Positions 15,548-26,074 of a stretch of DNA of 62,132 nucleotides are shown piece by piece; the first letter of the stretch is position 1; each line of letters opens with the position of its first letter. The position numbers were made by a program, and so were the translations under genes. Location: IMG/VR virus record IMGVR_UViG_3300035670_000211, positions 1 to 62,132 of that record; one strand, 5' to 3'. The stretch is from a virus. Below the pieces are notes generated by a model that worked only from the letters and a program-made list of their open reading frames with translations, did not search any database and was not told the origin of the DNA.

Positions 15548-17911
15548 TTATAATACCACCTTGTATACGGAAGAAACATACATCGTTGCTGATGTTTGAG
15601 TTCCGCTTGTAGTTTCTGTTAATCCATTTCTAAACGTAATTTGTGTTCCCGTATAAGCACCACTTGTTGTGCTCGTTCCCATTTGAATACTAAGTTTGCA
15701 AGTAATATCTCCTCCAGGAAAATAGTCTACTGTTTTTTCCAACACCGCAATGTAATCGTTTAAGCTAGTGTTAATTAAAAATACTTCTGATCTAAACTTA
15801 ACAGTTGATGTGTTTCCCCAAATAATAAGCAAGCGATCTCCACTTGTGATAGTTGAGCTTAATGTTACTGTTGAATAAGGAGAAGTGTTGCTAACTGCAA
15901 ACGGCATTGCACTAAACAAAAGTTGCAAATGTCCGTGTGTTGTAGAAGCCTTTCCATCCAGTGCGGTTTGCAACCCAGTTACATCGGCAATTAGGTGAGT
16001 GTGAGACGTATTTGCTTTTCCGTCAAGCGCGGTTTGCAATCCTTTGACATCTGCTACATCAATGGCGTGACCTAATCTTACTTGCATAATGTCTTGAGGT
16101 CCGCCAATCCAAGCCGCAACAATTAATCTTGCGTGTGTGTTGCCTGTTGGTTCAACGTTTGTAAGTCTGCCAGGCGTACTTCCAGCGGCATCAAAATATA
16201 AAATCGATCCTTCCGGAAAGCTATCTATGTAACTATTAAATTCATCTGCGTTATTAATTTGCCCCCAATCAAGAACATTAAAGAATGAGTTTGCAGAAAC
16301 GTTTTCTTCAGCAACACCCATAATTAATTCTGGATAATCATTGCAGCTTTGCACCGTATAACTACCAATAGTTCTGCTTGTTTGACTTGCTTTTGCAACA
16401 AGTTTATGTCCTCCAGAAACCGCAACATACTGAATAAGGTCGCCTTTGTTAATTGATTCCAAAGCTTTAGGGCGATAAGCCAATCTATTTTCAATTGGCA
16501 ATTGATAAACTTCTTCGAGAATAAACGATGGTGTAATTTGTGCAACACGTTTAATAAATCCATCATTAGTGTTAATAAAAGTGTCACCTAAAATTAATGT
16601 TGTCCCCTCCCATGTTGCAATGGTTGGTTCGCTTTCGCCTTCATCAATTAAAAAAATTCGAGAACCTCTTGTTCCGGTATTTCCCCGTGGGATTCCAAAT
16701 GCAAAATCATATTCTTCATCAACGCTATCGTATGTTAAAGTAACTGTTGCACTACTTCCTTCGCTCAATGTAGTTACTGTTGCGTTAAATGTAGGACTAA
16801 ATCCTTCAAGAACTGGTTGTTGTAAATTACCAATAGAAGACCATTCCGCCGGACTTGCAACCGTGTTCCAAATATAAATTTCGTAACCATCTGTCGCATT
16901 TCCAACAGCATATGCATCACCTTCTGCACCAGCAGGAATTGCAGTTTCCAAAGCGGTTAGTGTAGCATATATACCAAGGATGGTGAACGTTTCACCACTA
17001 TCACCTTTGTCACCTTTAGGACCCCTTTCGCCTTGTGGCCCTTTTAAATTTACACTTGGAATTTCCAAAGGACCATCTTTGGTCCATTGCAAAATGATAT
17101 TTCCATTTTCTAGCGTTGTAACTTGAGGATACCATTCGTTTCCTCTAATTCTTAATTGCACCCATGGCTTAGCATCGATCACTTCTTGTGTGTCCGTATT
17201 TAAATATGTTTTGAATTCTAAAAATTTAGTTGCGTCGTTAGGTAATAAAGTATATTCACCTTCGCTTTTGTATCGAAAAGCAATAAGTGTTGTTGCTCCT
17301 TGTTCACCAGCAACGCCATCTTCACCTTTTAAATTTGCTTGCAGTATCCATACTCCAGCAATCTTTTTAAACATATCTAACGTTGTTGTATTTAAATAAA
17401 AATCATCGTCTTCTCCAAGCAAAGTGCTGGGATTGGTCGTTCCACTTAGGATTTGGTTTCCATCTTGCCCATTAATACCAGATGAACCGGCAGGCCCTGT
17501 GTCTCCTTTTGGTCCAACAATTGTTGTAAAGTCTGAAATCGTAATACCAGTTGAAACACCGCCAACTAAAATTTCATTAGTTATTGGATCAACTGTTACT
17601 GTATTCGGATTAGTAAAAATGGTTGTTAAAAAAGCATTAACATCTTCTGCTACTAAAGATTCATATGCAGCTTTTAAATTTAAAAAGGTACTCGTTAAAG
17701 TTTGTAGTGGAACGGCAGATTCTAGCAGCCCAGAAATTTCTTGTCTAATTTCATCAAGTTTATTTTGAAAAGATAAAACTTTAGAATCTACTGTATCATT
17801 CCAGTTTTTAGTATTGTAATAAAGCGCTTCGAGTGTATTTAAAAACGTAACGATTTCGTTAAGTTTGGCGCTTGTAATTTCTTGTCCGAATTTAAATTTT
17901 GAGATTGCCAT
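15548..17911 (-). CDS. Collagen-like tail fibre protein
   Basis: The 787-residue protein has a conserved N-terminal helix (MAISKFKFGQEITS, then SAKLNEIV), Gly-X-Y collagen-like tracts at roughly 130-150, 195-205 and 295-310 (GPKGDTGPAG, GPQGERGPKGDKGDSG), and two copies of a VTGLQTALDGKA-(N/S)T-(S/T)H-(T/G)H repeat typical of phage fibres near residue 640. A beta-rich C-terminal domain of about 110 residues is the likely receptor-binding part. It is the largest fibre in the window, and follows the tail nozzle gene as in other short-tailed phages. Confidence 0.85.
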   Translation of the reverse strand: MAISKFKFGQEITSAKLNEIVTFLNTLEALYYNTKNWNDTVDSKVLSFQNKLDEIRQEISGLLESAVPLQTLTSTFLNLKAAYESLVAEDVNAFLTTIFTNPNTVTVDPITNEILVGGVSTGITISDFTTIVGPKGDTGPAGSSGINGQDGNQILSGTTNPSTLLGEDDDFYLNTTTLDMFKKIAGVWILQANLKGEDGVAGEQGATTLIAFRYKSEGEYTLLPNDATKFLEFKTYLNTDTQEVIDAKPWVQLRIRGNEWYPQVTTLENGNIILQWTKDGPLEIPSVNLKGPQGERGPKGDKGDSGETFTILGIYATLTALETAIPAGAEGDAYAVGNATDGYEIYIWNTVASPAEWSSIGNLQQPVLEGFSPTFNATVTTLSEGSSATVTLTYDSVDEEYDFAFGIPRGNTGTRGSRIFLIDEGESEPTIATWEGTTLILGDTFINTNDGFIKRVAQITPSFILEEVYQLPIENRLAYRPKALESINKGDLIQYVAVSGGHKLVAKASQTSRTIGSYTVQSCNDYPELIMGVAEENVSANSFFNVLDWGQINNADEFNSYIDSFPEGSILYFDAAGSTPGRLTNVEPTGNTHARLIVAAWIGGPQDIMQVRLGHAIDVADVKGLQTALDGKANTSHTHLIADVTGLQTALDGKASTTHGHLQLLFSAMPFAVSNTSPYSTVTLSSTITSGDRLLIIWGNTSTVKFRSEVFLINTSLNDYIAVLEKTVDYFPGGDITCKLSIQMGTSTTSGAYTGTQITFRNGLTETTSGTQTSATMYVSSVYKVVL

Positions 17912-17944
17912 TATTGTTTCCTCTCTGCTTATAATATCACAAGA

Positions 17945-20719
17945 CTACTCTTTTAAAGCGTCAACACTTAACGGTGTCATATCGTCTTTAATTCTGTTTA
18001 TACTTGAATACAATTGGTACGGATTTTGATCGGGAATATCTACCGTAGAATAATTAAATGTAATGCTTGAAAAAGAAAAATCTTTTTCAGATTTGCTAGA
18101 GATAACAATATCTACAAGCAAGAAAGGGAATTTATAAGAAGTATTAATAACCTTACTATCGATGGACGGACTATCTATTTTAATTTTTTCTTTATTAAAA
18201 ATATCTCCAACACTTAATGTTCTTAAGTCTTGCGAAAGTTTAACATTGTTCCACTCGATAATTTTATGACCGGCTTCGTTATAACCAACAACTTCGATAT
18301 CTACGTCTGACTTATGATTCCTATTATAGAACAAGGTAACGTTATCAAGAAGTTTAAACATTTTTGGTTTTTCAAGATCAGTTGATTTTAATCGTATTCT
18401 ACATTCGTATACTTTATCGAAGTCTGTGTAAATCCCGGCATTTAATGTAACAAGATTGTCGTTAAATAAATAAACTGGATTATTGTTTAAGTAAAACAAA
18501 TGTCTTGCGTTAAATAATGGAGACTCGTCTCTTAGCCAAGAGAAATAAATTTTGTTATTAAAGTTTTGATACATTTTGTAATAAAGCTTTAGCTTCATGG
18601 CTGGCCTTACTTGAATGACTTGATCTTCTTCTAAGATGTTTTTTTCTGGCCACATTAAAGCGTAGTAATCTCCGGTAACTTCTGATACACAGTTATTATC
18701 TTCCCAAGGCGCATCAAAGTAATCTGTACTTTTTTTGACTTTATCATTGGCTGAATAAACAGCAACGCGATCTTTATCTAACTCAGGGGCTTGAATAAAA
18801 TAAAGCGTGTCAAAAAATTTAAAGAACAATAAATTTTCTGCAACTTGAATTGTATCCGGGTTATCTGATGAAATAGACGGTGCAATTGTTTTTCTTCGAT
18901 ACGGAGAATAGAATTGATCAGAGTCTACATCATCACCATTTCCTTGGATTAAATGAATCGATCCTCCGACTCCTTTACTGTACGCAAAAGAAATAATAAA
19001 TCCAGCAAAGTATACAACCTTAATAAGTGCTTCGTTTTTATTTGTTTTAAACGATAAACCCCCACGTAAACCAATGTAGTTTGGATTATCAATAACCGTT
19101 TTAAACCATTCACCAGAGTTATAATCATCATCATAAAAACAAAACTTATTACCATCACTGAATATTTTTTTGCAGCTTTGAATTGTTTTAAATAATGAAT
19201 TAATTTCTAATCCCGTATCATAAATTACACTAGAAGCTTGTCCGAAGTAATTACCAGAAACTCGATCAACTTTAAAGTCTAATATTTTTTTATTTTCTTC
19301 ATCAATAAGTTCTTCGTAAACATATTGTACGGTTTCTGTTTCTGTCGGATTAGCTTGAATTTCAAAATTTTTTCCAAAGCTTACTCGGTATTTATATTTG
19401 TCTGCATCATCTACAACAATATACGAGTAATCAATTTTAATTGCCGAAGGACTTCCATCTTCATTTACTGTTGCCCAAACGTTTTCTTCGAAACGTGTAA
19501 CGACAACCCATTGATTGTTAACTAATTTTTCCCATCTGAAATAATATTCAGAGATATCTTCGTTACCTGCAATAGTCATAATGGGTTTAAGAATAAATTT
19601 ATTTTGACCATTAACTTTGAAATATAATGGAACCAAAGCGCTAATGCTTGTAATTGCTTGATTCGTTTCTGTATCCAAACAAAACTCTGGATAGGGCGAT
19701 AGGTAGTTTAACCCTATAGAATTTTGAACAATACCGTTTAAAAGTTTTGGCGGCATAACATAAGCTAATAGTTCTCCGCCTTCGTCAGAATATATTTCAA
19801 CAATTCGCGTACCTGTAGCTAAATAAAATTTATTGTTGAATGTTGCGCCTTCGATTTTCTTTTTGTTTTGGAAGCGCATTTCAAAATCAACTTCGCTAGA
19901 TGCTTTGACGAAGTCACTATCAATGGTAATGTCTACGTTATTAATAACAATGTGATAGTTTAAGCAAATGTAATACGATCCATCTTTTTCTACAATCATA
20001 TCTTTGTTATAATAAATTGTTTTTGGATTCCACGTATTAATCGTATTTGGATCCACTTCGTAAATAGTTCCAATGCCGGATGTAATATCTTCCCAAAAAT
20101 CTGTGTTAACTCCTGGCGTAATGTAAGAAATTAAATATGTCTCTGTTTCATTAATATAGCGGTAATACTCATTATCTGCAAAGAAGTATTGATCGTTCGT
20201 AATATATATTCCTTCTTCTAATTCATAGTAGTCTCCGATAAATTCAAGATCATCGTTTTCTTTTGTAACAAATCCATTGTGAAAACCGTTTTGTGGTTCG
20301 AATCCTTTTGAGTAAAGTGTCAAGCCTTTAGTAAGGTTTAATGGGTTATGAACTAATCCTATTTCTGTTTTGTAAAATTTAATAGGTAACAATTCTAAAT
20401 CGATGGTTCCGCTATCGGAATAAAGCCCGTAATAAAGCTTGCCGTCTGCTGCAACAATAATGTAACTTGACGTTGATGTGAAAAGAAAAATGCCTTGAAT
20501 GTTTTTTAATATTTCTGGAGAGTTTAATCTTGACAAAACTTTTGCACCTTGTCTTTTAACAATGGTTCCAGATTTATAATCTACGTTTAGTGTATCTCTT
20601 AATTCGTTTGGAAATAATTGTTCGTCTCCAAAGTCTGTATTCATTCCACCAAAAAAAGAATTATAAGTTACTGGTTCATCAACCATCAACAAAGGATACT
20701 TTTGTATTTTTGCTGGCAT
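17945..20719 (-). CDS. Tail nozzle/stabilisation protein (P22 gp10/T7 gp12-like)
   Basis: The 924-residue protein opens with FFGGMNTDFG, FPNELRDTLNVDY and IVKRQGAKVL, the motif that marks phage tail stabilisation or nozzle proteins of short-tailed phages (GGxN...NExxxxxNVD...xRRxG). The rest is beta-rich and fits a beta-propeller-like body. It would close the tail channel below the head-tail adaptor encoded just upstream. crAss-like 'muzzle' proteins occupy the same place and are the main alternative name. The start overlaps nothing and has a plain ribosome site. Confidence 0.75.
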   Translation of the reverse strand: MPAKIQKYPLLMVDEPVTYNSFFGGMNTDFGDEQLFPNELRDTLNVDYKSGTIVKRQGAKVLSRLNSPEILKNIQGIFLFTSTSSYIIVAADGKLYYGLYSDSGTIDLELLPIKFYKTEIGLVHNPLNLTKGLTLYSKGFEPQNGFHNGFVTKENDDLEFIGDYYELEEGIYITNDQYFFADNEYYRYINETETYLISYITPGVNTDFWEDITSGIGTIYEVDPNTINTWNPKTIYYNKDMIVEKDGSYYICLNYHIVINNVDITIDSDFVKASSEVDFEMRFQNKKKIEGATFNNKFYLATGTRIVEIYSDEGGELLAYVMPPKLLNGIVQNSIGLNYLSPYPEFCLDTETNQAITSISALVPLYFKVNGQNKFILKPIMTIAGNEDISEYYFRWEKLVNNQWVVVTRFEENVWATVNEDGSPSAIKIDYSYIVVDDADKYKYRVSFGKNFEIQANPTETETVQYVYEELIDEENKKILDFKVDRVSGNYFGQASSVIYDTGLEINSLFKTIQSCKKIFSDGNKFCFYDDDYNSGEWFKTVIDNPNYIGLRGGLSFKTNKNEALIKVVYFAGFIISFAYSKGVGGSIHLIQGNGDDVDSDQFYSPYRRKTIAPSISSDNPDTIQVAENLLFFKFFDTLYFIQAPELDKDRVAVYSANDKVKKSTDYFDAPWEDNNCVSEVTGDYYALMWPEKNILEEDQVIQVRPAMKLKLYYKMYQNFNNKIYFSWLRDESPLFNARHLFYLNNNPVYLFNDNLVTLNAGIYTDFDKVYECRIRLKSTDLEKPKMFKLLDNVTLFYNRNHKSDVDIEVVGYNEAGHKIIEWNNVKLSQDLRTLSVGDIFNKEKIKIDSPSIDSKVINTSYKFPFLLVDIVISSKSEKDFSFSSITFNYSTVDIPDQNPYQLYSSINRIKDDMTPLSVDALKE

Positions 20720-20721
20720 GG

Positions 20722-21420
20722 TTATTCCTCTACGTGAACAATAGCGTCTTCTTCGAAGAACTCATCTTCGTAAGCAAGCTCGTGTGTAATATCCTCTACA
20801 TAATATTTATATTGGTTTAAATACATTTGTACTTTTTCTGTATCTTTCATAAACCGTCCATAATAAAAATACGCTGCATAAAACACTAATGCGTCTTCAA
20901 ATTCTTCTCTGATATCAATCTCTACGTTTTCTAAATTTTCTTCATCGGAAACATTTGAAATTGTTGGAGCAACAAGTCTAGAATAAAATCCAAATTTAAA
21001 ATCAACAAGATCGCCGAGCTCTAAGTCCCATTCGATAATTAAACGATCATCTTTAATAAAGAAGACGGCGCGATGTGGACCTAACCAGGTTCTAAATCTT
21101 CCCATGTAATAATTTTTTTGTACATTTGGATTACTCAAAGAATATCTTTTAGCAACAACGCCAAACGCTGGCAAGAAAATTTTTGTATATAACACTTTTC
21201 TGATTTGAGCAACAGGTATTTTAATTTCTAAAAACCCAACTTCATTTGTAATGATATCTTCGGATGCTAAAGAAGTTAGAGTTATTTCCTTAAATAAACG
21301 ATAACCCCTTGATGTTAAATCTGCCATGCAGTTCGAAACAGCAGTCTGTAAAGAACCCAAGGTAACAACATCTAGTCCTGTGGTTTCCACAACGCGTTCA
21401 TATAATTCTTTTAATTTCAT
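20722..21420 (-). CDS. Head-tail adaptor (gp6/P22 gp4-like)
   Basis: The 232-residue protein begins with a helical stretch (LKELYERVVETTG...LQTAVSNCMADLTSRGYRLF), then a beta-rich middle with VRKVLYTK-like strand (IRKVLYTKIF) and ends with a helix EEFEDALVFYAAYFYYGRFM and an acidic tail. This alpha-beta-alpha layout and its position between the capsid protein and nozzle fit the adaptor ring below the portal. The TGA/ATG overlap with the preceding gene (four bases) shows coupling. Confidence 0.65.
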   Translation of the reverse strand: MKLKELYERVVETTGLDVVTLGSLQTAVSNCMADLTSRGYRLFKEITLTSLASEDIITNEVGFLEIKIPVAQIRKVLYTKIFLPAFGVVAKRYSLSNPNVQKNYYMGRFRTWLGPHRAVFFIKDDRLIIEWDLELGDLVDFKFGFYSRLVAPTISNVSDEENLENVEIDIREEFEDALVFYAAYFYYGRFMKDTEKVQMYLNQYKYYVEDITHELAYEDEFFEEDAIVHVEE

Positions 21421-21791
21421 ACTTTGGTACCAATGGTCCTTTCAACGATTTTTAAAGCAGAGTTTTCATTCAATCGTTTTTCTTCTGCTTCTTCTAATCG
21501 GTAATTTATTTTTTCTCTCTTGTCTTGTACTTCATACATAAACTTTTTCAAGTTGTTTGCTTTAAAATCATTAACAAGAAATCCATTTAACATTTCTTTT
21601 TCTAAAGAAACATTTAACGAAATACAATTGATCTTAAAGTTTTCAACGGAATGAAGTTCATAACTTCCTTTTATTACGTTATATGCAATAAAAATATCTC
21701 CGTTAGTTAATTCTAACATACGGTCAGATATCTTGTTTTTGTTAAAGTATCTAAGTTCTGTTTGATAACGAATCACTTGTTTATAATTCAT
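21417..21791 (-). CDS. Hypothetical protein, first gene after the capsid terminator, leaderless
   Basis: The 124-residue product is unrecognised: a beta-rich first half and a charged helical second half ending VERTIGTKV. It follows a strong terminator and is preceded by TGT-TATAAT with just six bases before the ATG, and no ribosome binding site, so its message is probably leaderless. It overlaps the adaptor gene by four bases. It may be a head-completion protein by position. Confidence 0.55.
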   Translation of the reverse strand: MNYKQVIRYQTELRYFNKNKISDRMLELTNGDIFIAYNVIKGSYELHSVENFKINCISLNVSLEKEMLNGFLVNDFKANNLKKFMYEVQDKREKINYRLEEAEEKRLNENSALKIVERTIGTKV

Positions 21792-21797
21792 AAAACA

Positions 21798-21806
21798 ATT
21801 ATAACA
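21798..21806 (-). promoter_or_regulatory. Extended -10 promoter for a leaderless message
   Basis: TGTTATAAT (TGN-TATAAT) on the minus strand lies six bases from the ATG at 21789-21791. It sits directly against the T-run of the preceding terminator. There is no clear -35 box. Confidence 0.55.
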
Positions 21807-21833
21807 AAAAAGCCCGCTATTATCTAGCGAGCT
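21805..21833 (-). terminator. Intrinsic terminator after the major capsid gene
   Basis: On the minus strand AGCTCGCTA and TAGCGGGCT form a nine-pair stem with a GATAA loop, followed by six Ts. It lies 24 bases behind the capsid gene stop and separates head genes from adaptor and tail genes. Confidence 0.85.
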
Positions 21834-21856
21834 TTAGTGTTATTCAGGTTTAGTTA

Positions 21857-23452
21857 TTATTCAACAACTTCAACAGTGAATAATGGGTTAGCAGCGGTAT
21901 TGGCAACTTTGACAGTACCTTGATCCCATGTGACATTTTCACCAACGCCTGGGGTCTTCGCGTTCAAGATGATTGCGTGAGCTCTCCATGCATCGAGATA
22001 CATATCAGCATACTTGTTCATGATACCTTCATAAAGTTCGGTACCAGGACGGCGTTGTAACACGCCTTCTTTTTCACCATTGGTAATCCAGGTGAAGTCA
22101 CGACGGACAAGTTCTCCGACTTTAGCAGTGTCTAACATGTAGACATTGTTATCGCGAGCATACTTATCTTTGACTAAGGTAAAGTTATCAAACTTGATAT
22201 CAGCACGTCCACCTAATTGGAAACCAGTACCAGCGGTATCTAACGAGTATTGTTTGAATTGGTACAATGCACGTTCAACCGAAGAAATAATACGGTGAGT
22301 AGAAGCAACAAGGTTAATACCGGTAGCTTCTGGCGAAGTTAACATAATGTGATCCGACATATCGCGGAGAATTTCTTCCGTGAGATATTGGGTTCCACCT
22401 AAATCGAGTTGGGTGTTTTGAAGCGAGCTATAAAGGCTTCGATCAACGCCGAATAAGACAGTGTCGTTTTCAACTAAGATATCATGTAAACCATGGTATT
22501 CCGGTTGGACGGCGCCATCATCAACGATTTGACGGGAGTAGACTTTGATACCACCTAAGACAGCGGTAACGCTAGCCGGGGTAACAACGTTAGCCCAAGA
22601 ACCAAGCGTAGGTTCAGTTGCGGCTTCTGGGAACGAAACAGTTCGTTCGATGACTTTTTCGGCAATAAAGATAACCACTTCATCGTGGATACCAGCATTG
22701 GATTTTTGCCAGATACGTCCGATCCAACGGGTATCTTTAGCATTTGCAATACCAGCAGCGTATGGGGTGGCAGGACGAACAGCTAATTGTTCGATCATTA
22801 ATCCCATACCAGGAAGCACGGAGTGCGAGTTTGCCATTTTGAAACGGAAAATTTTAACACCCGAACCTGTGTAGAATTCGTTGTGTTCCGAACCACGAGC
22901 GTAGTTAGGACGTGCACCAGCACCAACTAAGTCTTGGAAAGACATGAAGACACCAGTAGAAATTTCTTGCGTAATTCCACCGATAATACCACTTGCACCA
23001 CCATACGTGAAACGTTGGAGAGTGTGTTTGATATTCATTTGCATACGGTCGAGAGAGTCTTTAACAACATCTAAGAGCGAACCGTCGCCTGTACCTTTTA
23101 AGATTGCTTCGTCAGTAACGGCAAAGGTGGCCATTAATTTGACGGTGTCGAATTCAGCTTCAACCGTTTCAACACCTTTGTTGAAAAATTGATCGAAACC
23201 TAATTCGTAACGATCCGCAGATGCTCCCATCGCGCGAACGTTATCGGTAATACCTAAAGCAAATGCTTTATACTTTTTCTTACCGGAGATTGTGTCTTTG
23301 GAAAGCTTGTTGATTAAAGCTTCCATGACTGAGAATTCGTTGCGAAGACCTTCTTGATATTCGAGTTTTAAGAAGTCTTCAATTACGTTTTTGCTGCTAA
23401 AGGCCAAGTCCATTGAAAGACCGGACGTTACAGCGTTTGGTGTGTAAGCCAT
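21857..23452 (-). CDS. Major capsid protein (HK97-fold candidate)
   Basis: The 531-residue protein lies between the scaffold candidate and tail genes, has an N-terminal helical arm rich in Glu and Lys (residues about 20-60), and then a beta/alpha body with features of HK97-type capsids (AVTDEAILKG followed by a long helix; TSPEATGINLVASTHR; DKYARDNNVYMLDTAKVGE near the spine region). The GC content and codon choice are higher than in the neighbours, as in highly expressed genes. It has a strong AGGAGG site and its own terminator. The name is inferred from order, length and composition rather than a single motif. Confidence 0.8.
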   Translation of the reverse strand: MAYTPNAVTSGLSMDLAFSSKNVIEDFLKLEYQEGLRNEFSVMEALINKLSKDTISGKKKYKAFALGITDNVRAMGASADRYELGFDQFFNKGVETVEAEFDTVKLMATFAVTDEAILKGTGDGSLLDVVKDSLDRMQMNIKHTLQRFTYGGASGIIGGITQEISTGVFMSFQDLVGAGARPNYARGSEHNEFYTGSGVKIFRFKMANSHSVLPGMGLMIEQLAVRPATPYAAGIANAKDTRWIGRIWQKSNAGIHDEVVIFIAEKVIERTVSFPEAATEPTLGSWANVVTPASVTAVLGGIKVYSRQIVDDGAVQPEYHGLHDILVENDTVLFGVDRSLYSSLQNTQLDLGGTQYLTEEILRDMSDHIMLTSPEATGINLVASTHRIISSVERALYQFKQYSLDTAGTGFQLGGRADIKFDNFTLVKDKYARDNNVYMLDTAKVGELVRRDFTWITNGEKEGVLQRRPGTELYEGIMNKYADMYLDAWRAHAIILNAKTPGVGENVTWDQGTVKVANTAANPLFTVEVVE

Positions 23453-23479
23453 GATTGTTTCCTCCTAAGAAACATTAAT

Positions 23480-24100
23480 TTATTGGAACTTATTTCTGCC
23501 TACATTATTAAATTTTGTTTTTAATGCAGCGAAAGCATCTTTGGTATCTTTAACCTGTAGGCCATTATCTGGTAGCGTACCACTAGTTCCGTCTTGTGGT
23601 GAAATGGTAGGCGCTAATGCTTTAATTGCTTGTTCGTTTGCCGTTGCAACCACACTACTATTTGTTTCAGGTGTACTGGTAGGAGCTCCAGCCTTGCCTA
23701 CTTGATGTAAAGCGTGATCTTTATTTTTAACTGCACGACCATACATGAGATCAAACGCGTCAACTACAAAGTTAACTGTCGTATTTTCTTTTCGCATGTT
23801 TTTATCTAAGAATGCAATTAAGTCTGGATAGACTGCTTCGAATTCTTTAATCGGATAAAAACGTTTGATTTCTAATACCGCTTCTTCGATTGTATCGATT
23901 CGCATTTTTCGTTCAATGTATTTTTGAACCGTTGGATCTACAGCTTGAGCACTTGGTTGAGGCTGCGCATTGCTCACTTGAGCGCGACTAGCTTCTAACT
24001 TAGTGATATAGCTATTTTGATCCGCTACTTGTTTCTCTCTCTTTTCGAGTTCCTTTTTCAAGGTCTCAAATTTGGCTTCTAATTCTTCGACTGTTGGCAT
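23480..24100 (-). CDS. Scaffold or capsid assembly protein candidate
   Basis: The 206-residue protein starts with a heptad coiled coil (VEELEAKFETLKKELEKREKQ and onward to about residue 42), a Gln/Ala/Pro linker, a helical core, and a polar, Pro/Thr-rich tail. The layout and place between portal and capsid genes fit an internal scaffold. No protease domain is visible. Function is inferred from position. Confidence 0.6.
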   Translation of the reverse strand: MPTVEELEAKFETLKKELEKREKQVADQNSYITKLEASRAQVSNAQPQPSAQAVDPTVQKYIERKMRIDTIEEAVLEIKRFYPIKEFEAVYPDLIAFLDKNMRKENTTVNFVVDAFDLMYGRAVKNKDHALHQVGKAGAPTSTPETNSSVVATANEQAIKALAPTISPQDGTSGTLPDNGLQVKDTKDAFAALKTKFNNVGRNKFQ

Positions 24101-24130
24101 AATTTACCTCCCTAGAGCTGTTTTGCTTTA

Positions 24131-26074
24131 TTAACCTTGGCCCTCGTCGAGCTGTGCTAATGCATTCTTGGCTTCTTGTAAACCCGCCTGGCTTTGTGGG
24201 GAATTCATGGATTGTTCCGCTGCCATCTTTTGATGTTGCTCTATGTGCATAGCTAGCGCATCCATTAAAGCTGCGTACTTCTTTGGATTTTCTTGCTTAA
24301 GCTTTCTAATTTCGGGAGAGATTCGAAACAAGTTATGCTCAGCAATATGCTGACCATGGTTATGGAAGTCTTCCACTTGGGGAACTTCCGTACCATAAAG
24401 CATCGTTAGGTTTTCTTCATCTACCAAATCGTGTGTCGCTCTCTCCATTGGGTCCAATGTATCTTGAAGATAGTTGGCTCTCATTGAATTAAGCAACTCA
24501 ATTTTAGCTTTGTAAGACATACCTGTGTTAGGTGCGTAAACACCAAGCCCCATTGCTTGCTGCATTTTTTTGTCAACAACTTGATCACTTTGCATCAAGA
24601 ATTCCTTGTTTACAATCGTGAGTGTGTCGGCAGAAACGCCTTGCAAGCTATATTGAAAAGCCGAGTTATCGACTTTTGCAACCTTAAGTTGATCGTGCAA
24701 AATCCTTTCGCGATCTTGCTCGAGATAAATAACTTTCTTAAAGACTTTAATTAAAGCTTCAGATAAGTTATCCAGTGCGTTGACTAATTTGTTTTCATCG
24801 GATTCAGTTAGTTTATCAACGACACCATCGGTACGTAAGTTCCCACGTGACATACCGTATGCAGTGATTTGTGACAATCCTGCTGCTACAAGCATATCAT
24901 CTTCTAACGTTCTTAGATAATTTATAAATTCCGCAGAAAGCTTATCTTTCATAACAGGAACAGGTTGTCTTGCGTTTCTTTTTAAGCCAATAAGCTTACC
25001 AGGTTTAGTAGAAAAACTATTTTTGTTAATCAAAGATCCTTCCCAATAATACATTTGCCCAATGGCAATATGATTTACATATTCGAGATAACGGTTTTTA
25101 ACTGCGTTGTAAGTTTCTTGGATTGGAATAATTTGTTGATATACTGTAACACCAACAGTATGGTGCGGCACGGTTTGCAAAGCAACAAAATCAAATGGTA
25201 TTTTTCTTTTGTTTTCTTTATCATTGACAAACGGAAGTACGTCATCCCACAACACTTTTTCGTTGCAAACGATAATATACCTACCGTTTGGATATAAAGC
25301 ATCTGGCTTTTTATAATACTCGTAGATGTATGCGTATTCTAAATCTGTGCTAGCCAAGTAACCAATGTCAGAATATTTTGGATACGTTGGTAAGTTAAAC
25401 TCTTCAATGTCTTCTTTCTGCGCATCGAAACCCCAACGTTTTTTAATATACTCTAATGGGAATGGTCTACGGTGAACAAGTTCGTTAACTTCGTCCATTG
25501 ATTCAATGTGCCAATTGTTAATAAATATTTCGTGTAAAGGAACAGGCAAAACAAAAACCTTTCCTTCTTTAACTTTCATTTGGCCTTTTTCGCCACTACC
25601 AGTTTCAATTTCAACTTGAGCAATTTCTGCACCATCTGACCAATCAATTCCAGTTTTAAACCATTCTAAACCATATACATCTGCATGTTTAACAGCTAAG
25701 TTATATTTATCTTTAAAGTTTGTTGAAGAAATAAAAGAAAGCAAAAATGAATTTACCTTTCTAGAATCTTCAACTTCTTTTGCTGAGTTACTAATAGGCT
25801 TTAATCCCGGCACTGGCATGTTTGCCGTAAGGATTCCATAGCGGGTTAAATAAATTGGCAAGATGCGATTAAAAATTTTCTTTTCCGTGTAAATAGAAGG
25901 ATCAACATTTTTATCTTCGATTGTCAGAGTGCGATTGTTAATCTTTTTATTTTGTCTTCCTTTGATAAATTCGTTGTTATATTTACCTTGAGCAACAAAA
26001 GGACGAAGGTGTGTAGTACTATCGTCGACAAAGTTTCGGATGTAGGTTGGAATAGATCGGGTCTTTTTAATCAC
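24131..26074 (-). CDS. Portal protein
   Basis: The 647-residue product is placed between terminase and scaffold and has the long helical stem and wing typical of portals of short-tailed phages: NAVKNRYLEYVNH helix, then the MYYWEGSLINKNSFS wing, and LRTLEDDMLVAAGLSQ, which corresponds to the conserved portal crown/stem helix. The C-terminal 60 residues are a His/Gln/Met-rich helical barrel-like tail (ALAMHIEQHQKMAAEQ). Length is in the range for P22- or T7-like portals. Confidence 0.8.
   Translation of the reverse strand: MIKKTRSIPTYIRNFVDDSTTHLRPFVAQGKYNNEFIKGRQNKKINNRTLTIEDKNVDPSIYTEKKIFNRILPIYLTRYGILTANMPVPGLKPISNSAKEVEDSRKVNSFLLSFISSTNFKDKYNLAVKHADVYGLEWFKTGIDWSDGAEIAQVEIETGSGEKGQMKVKEGKVFVLPVPLHEIFINNWHIESMDEVNELVHRRPFPLEYIKKRWGFDAQKEDIEEFNLPTYPKYSDIGYLASTDLEYAYIYEYYKKPDALYPNGRYIIVCNEKVLWDDVLPFVNDKENKRKIPFDFVALQTVPHHTVGVTVYQQIIPIQETYNAVKNRYLEYVNHIAIGQMYYWEGSLINKNSFSTKPGKLIGLKRNARQPVPVMKDKLSAEFINYLRTLEDDMLVAAGLSQITAYGMSRGNLRTDGVVDKLTESDENKLVNALDNLSEALIKVFKKVIYLEQDRERILHDQLKVAKVDNSAFQYSLQGVSADTLTIVNKEFLMQSDQVVDKKMQQAMGLGVYAPNTGMSYKAKIELLNSMRANYLQDTLDPMERATHDLVDEENLTMLYGTEVPQVEDFHNHGQHIAEHNLFRISPEIRKLKQENPKKYAALMDALAMHIEQHQKMAAEQSMNSPQSQAGLQEAKNALAQLDEGQG

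Noticed and set aside
16981-17040. Direct repeats in the fibre gene considered as CRISPR-like
   Set aside because: They encode Gly-X-Y collagen tracts in frame and have no regular spacers.
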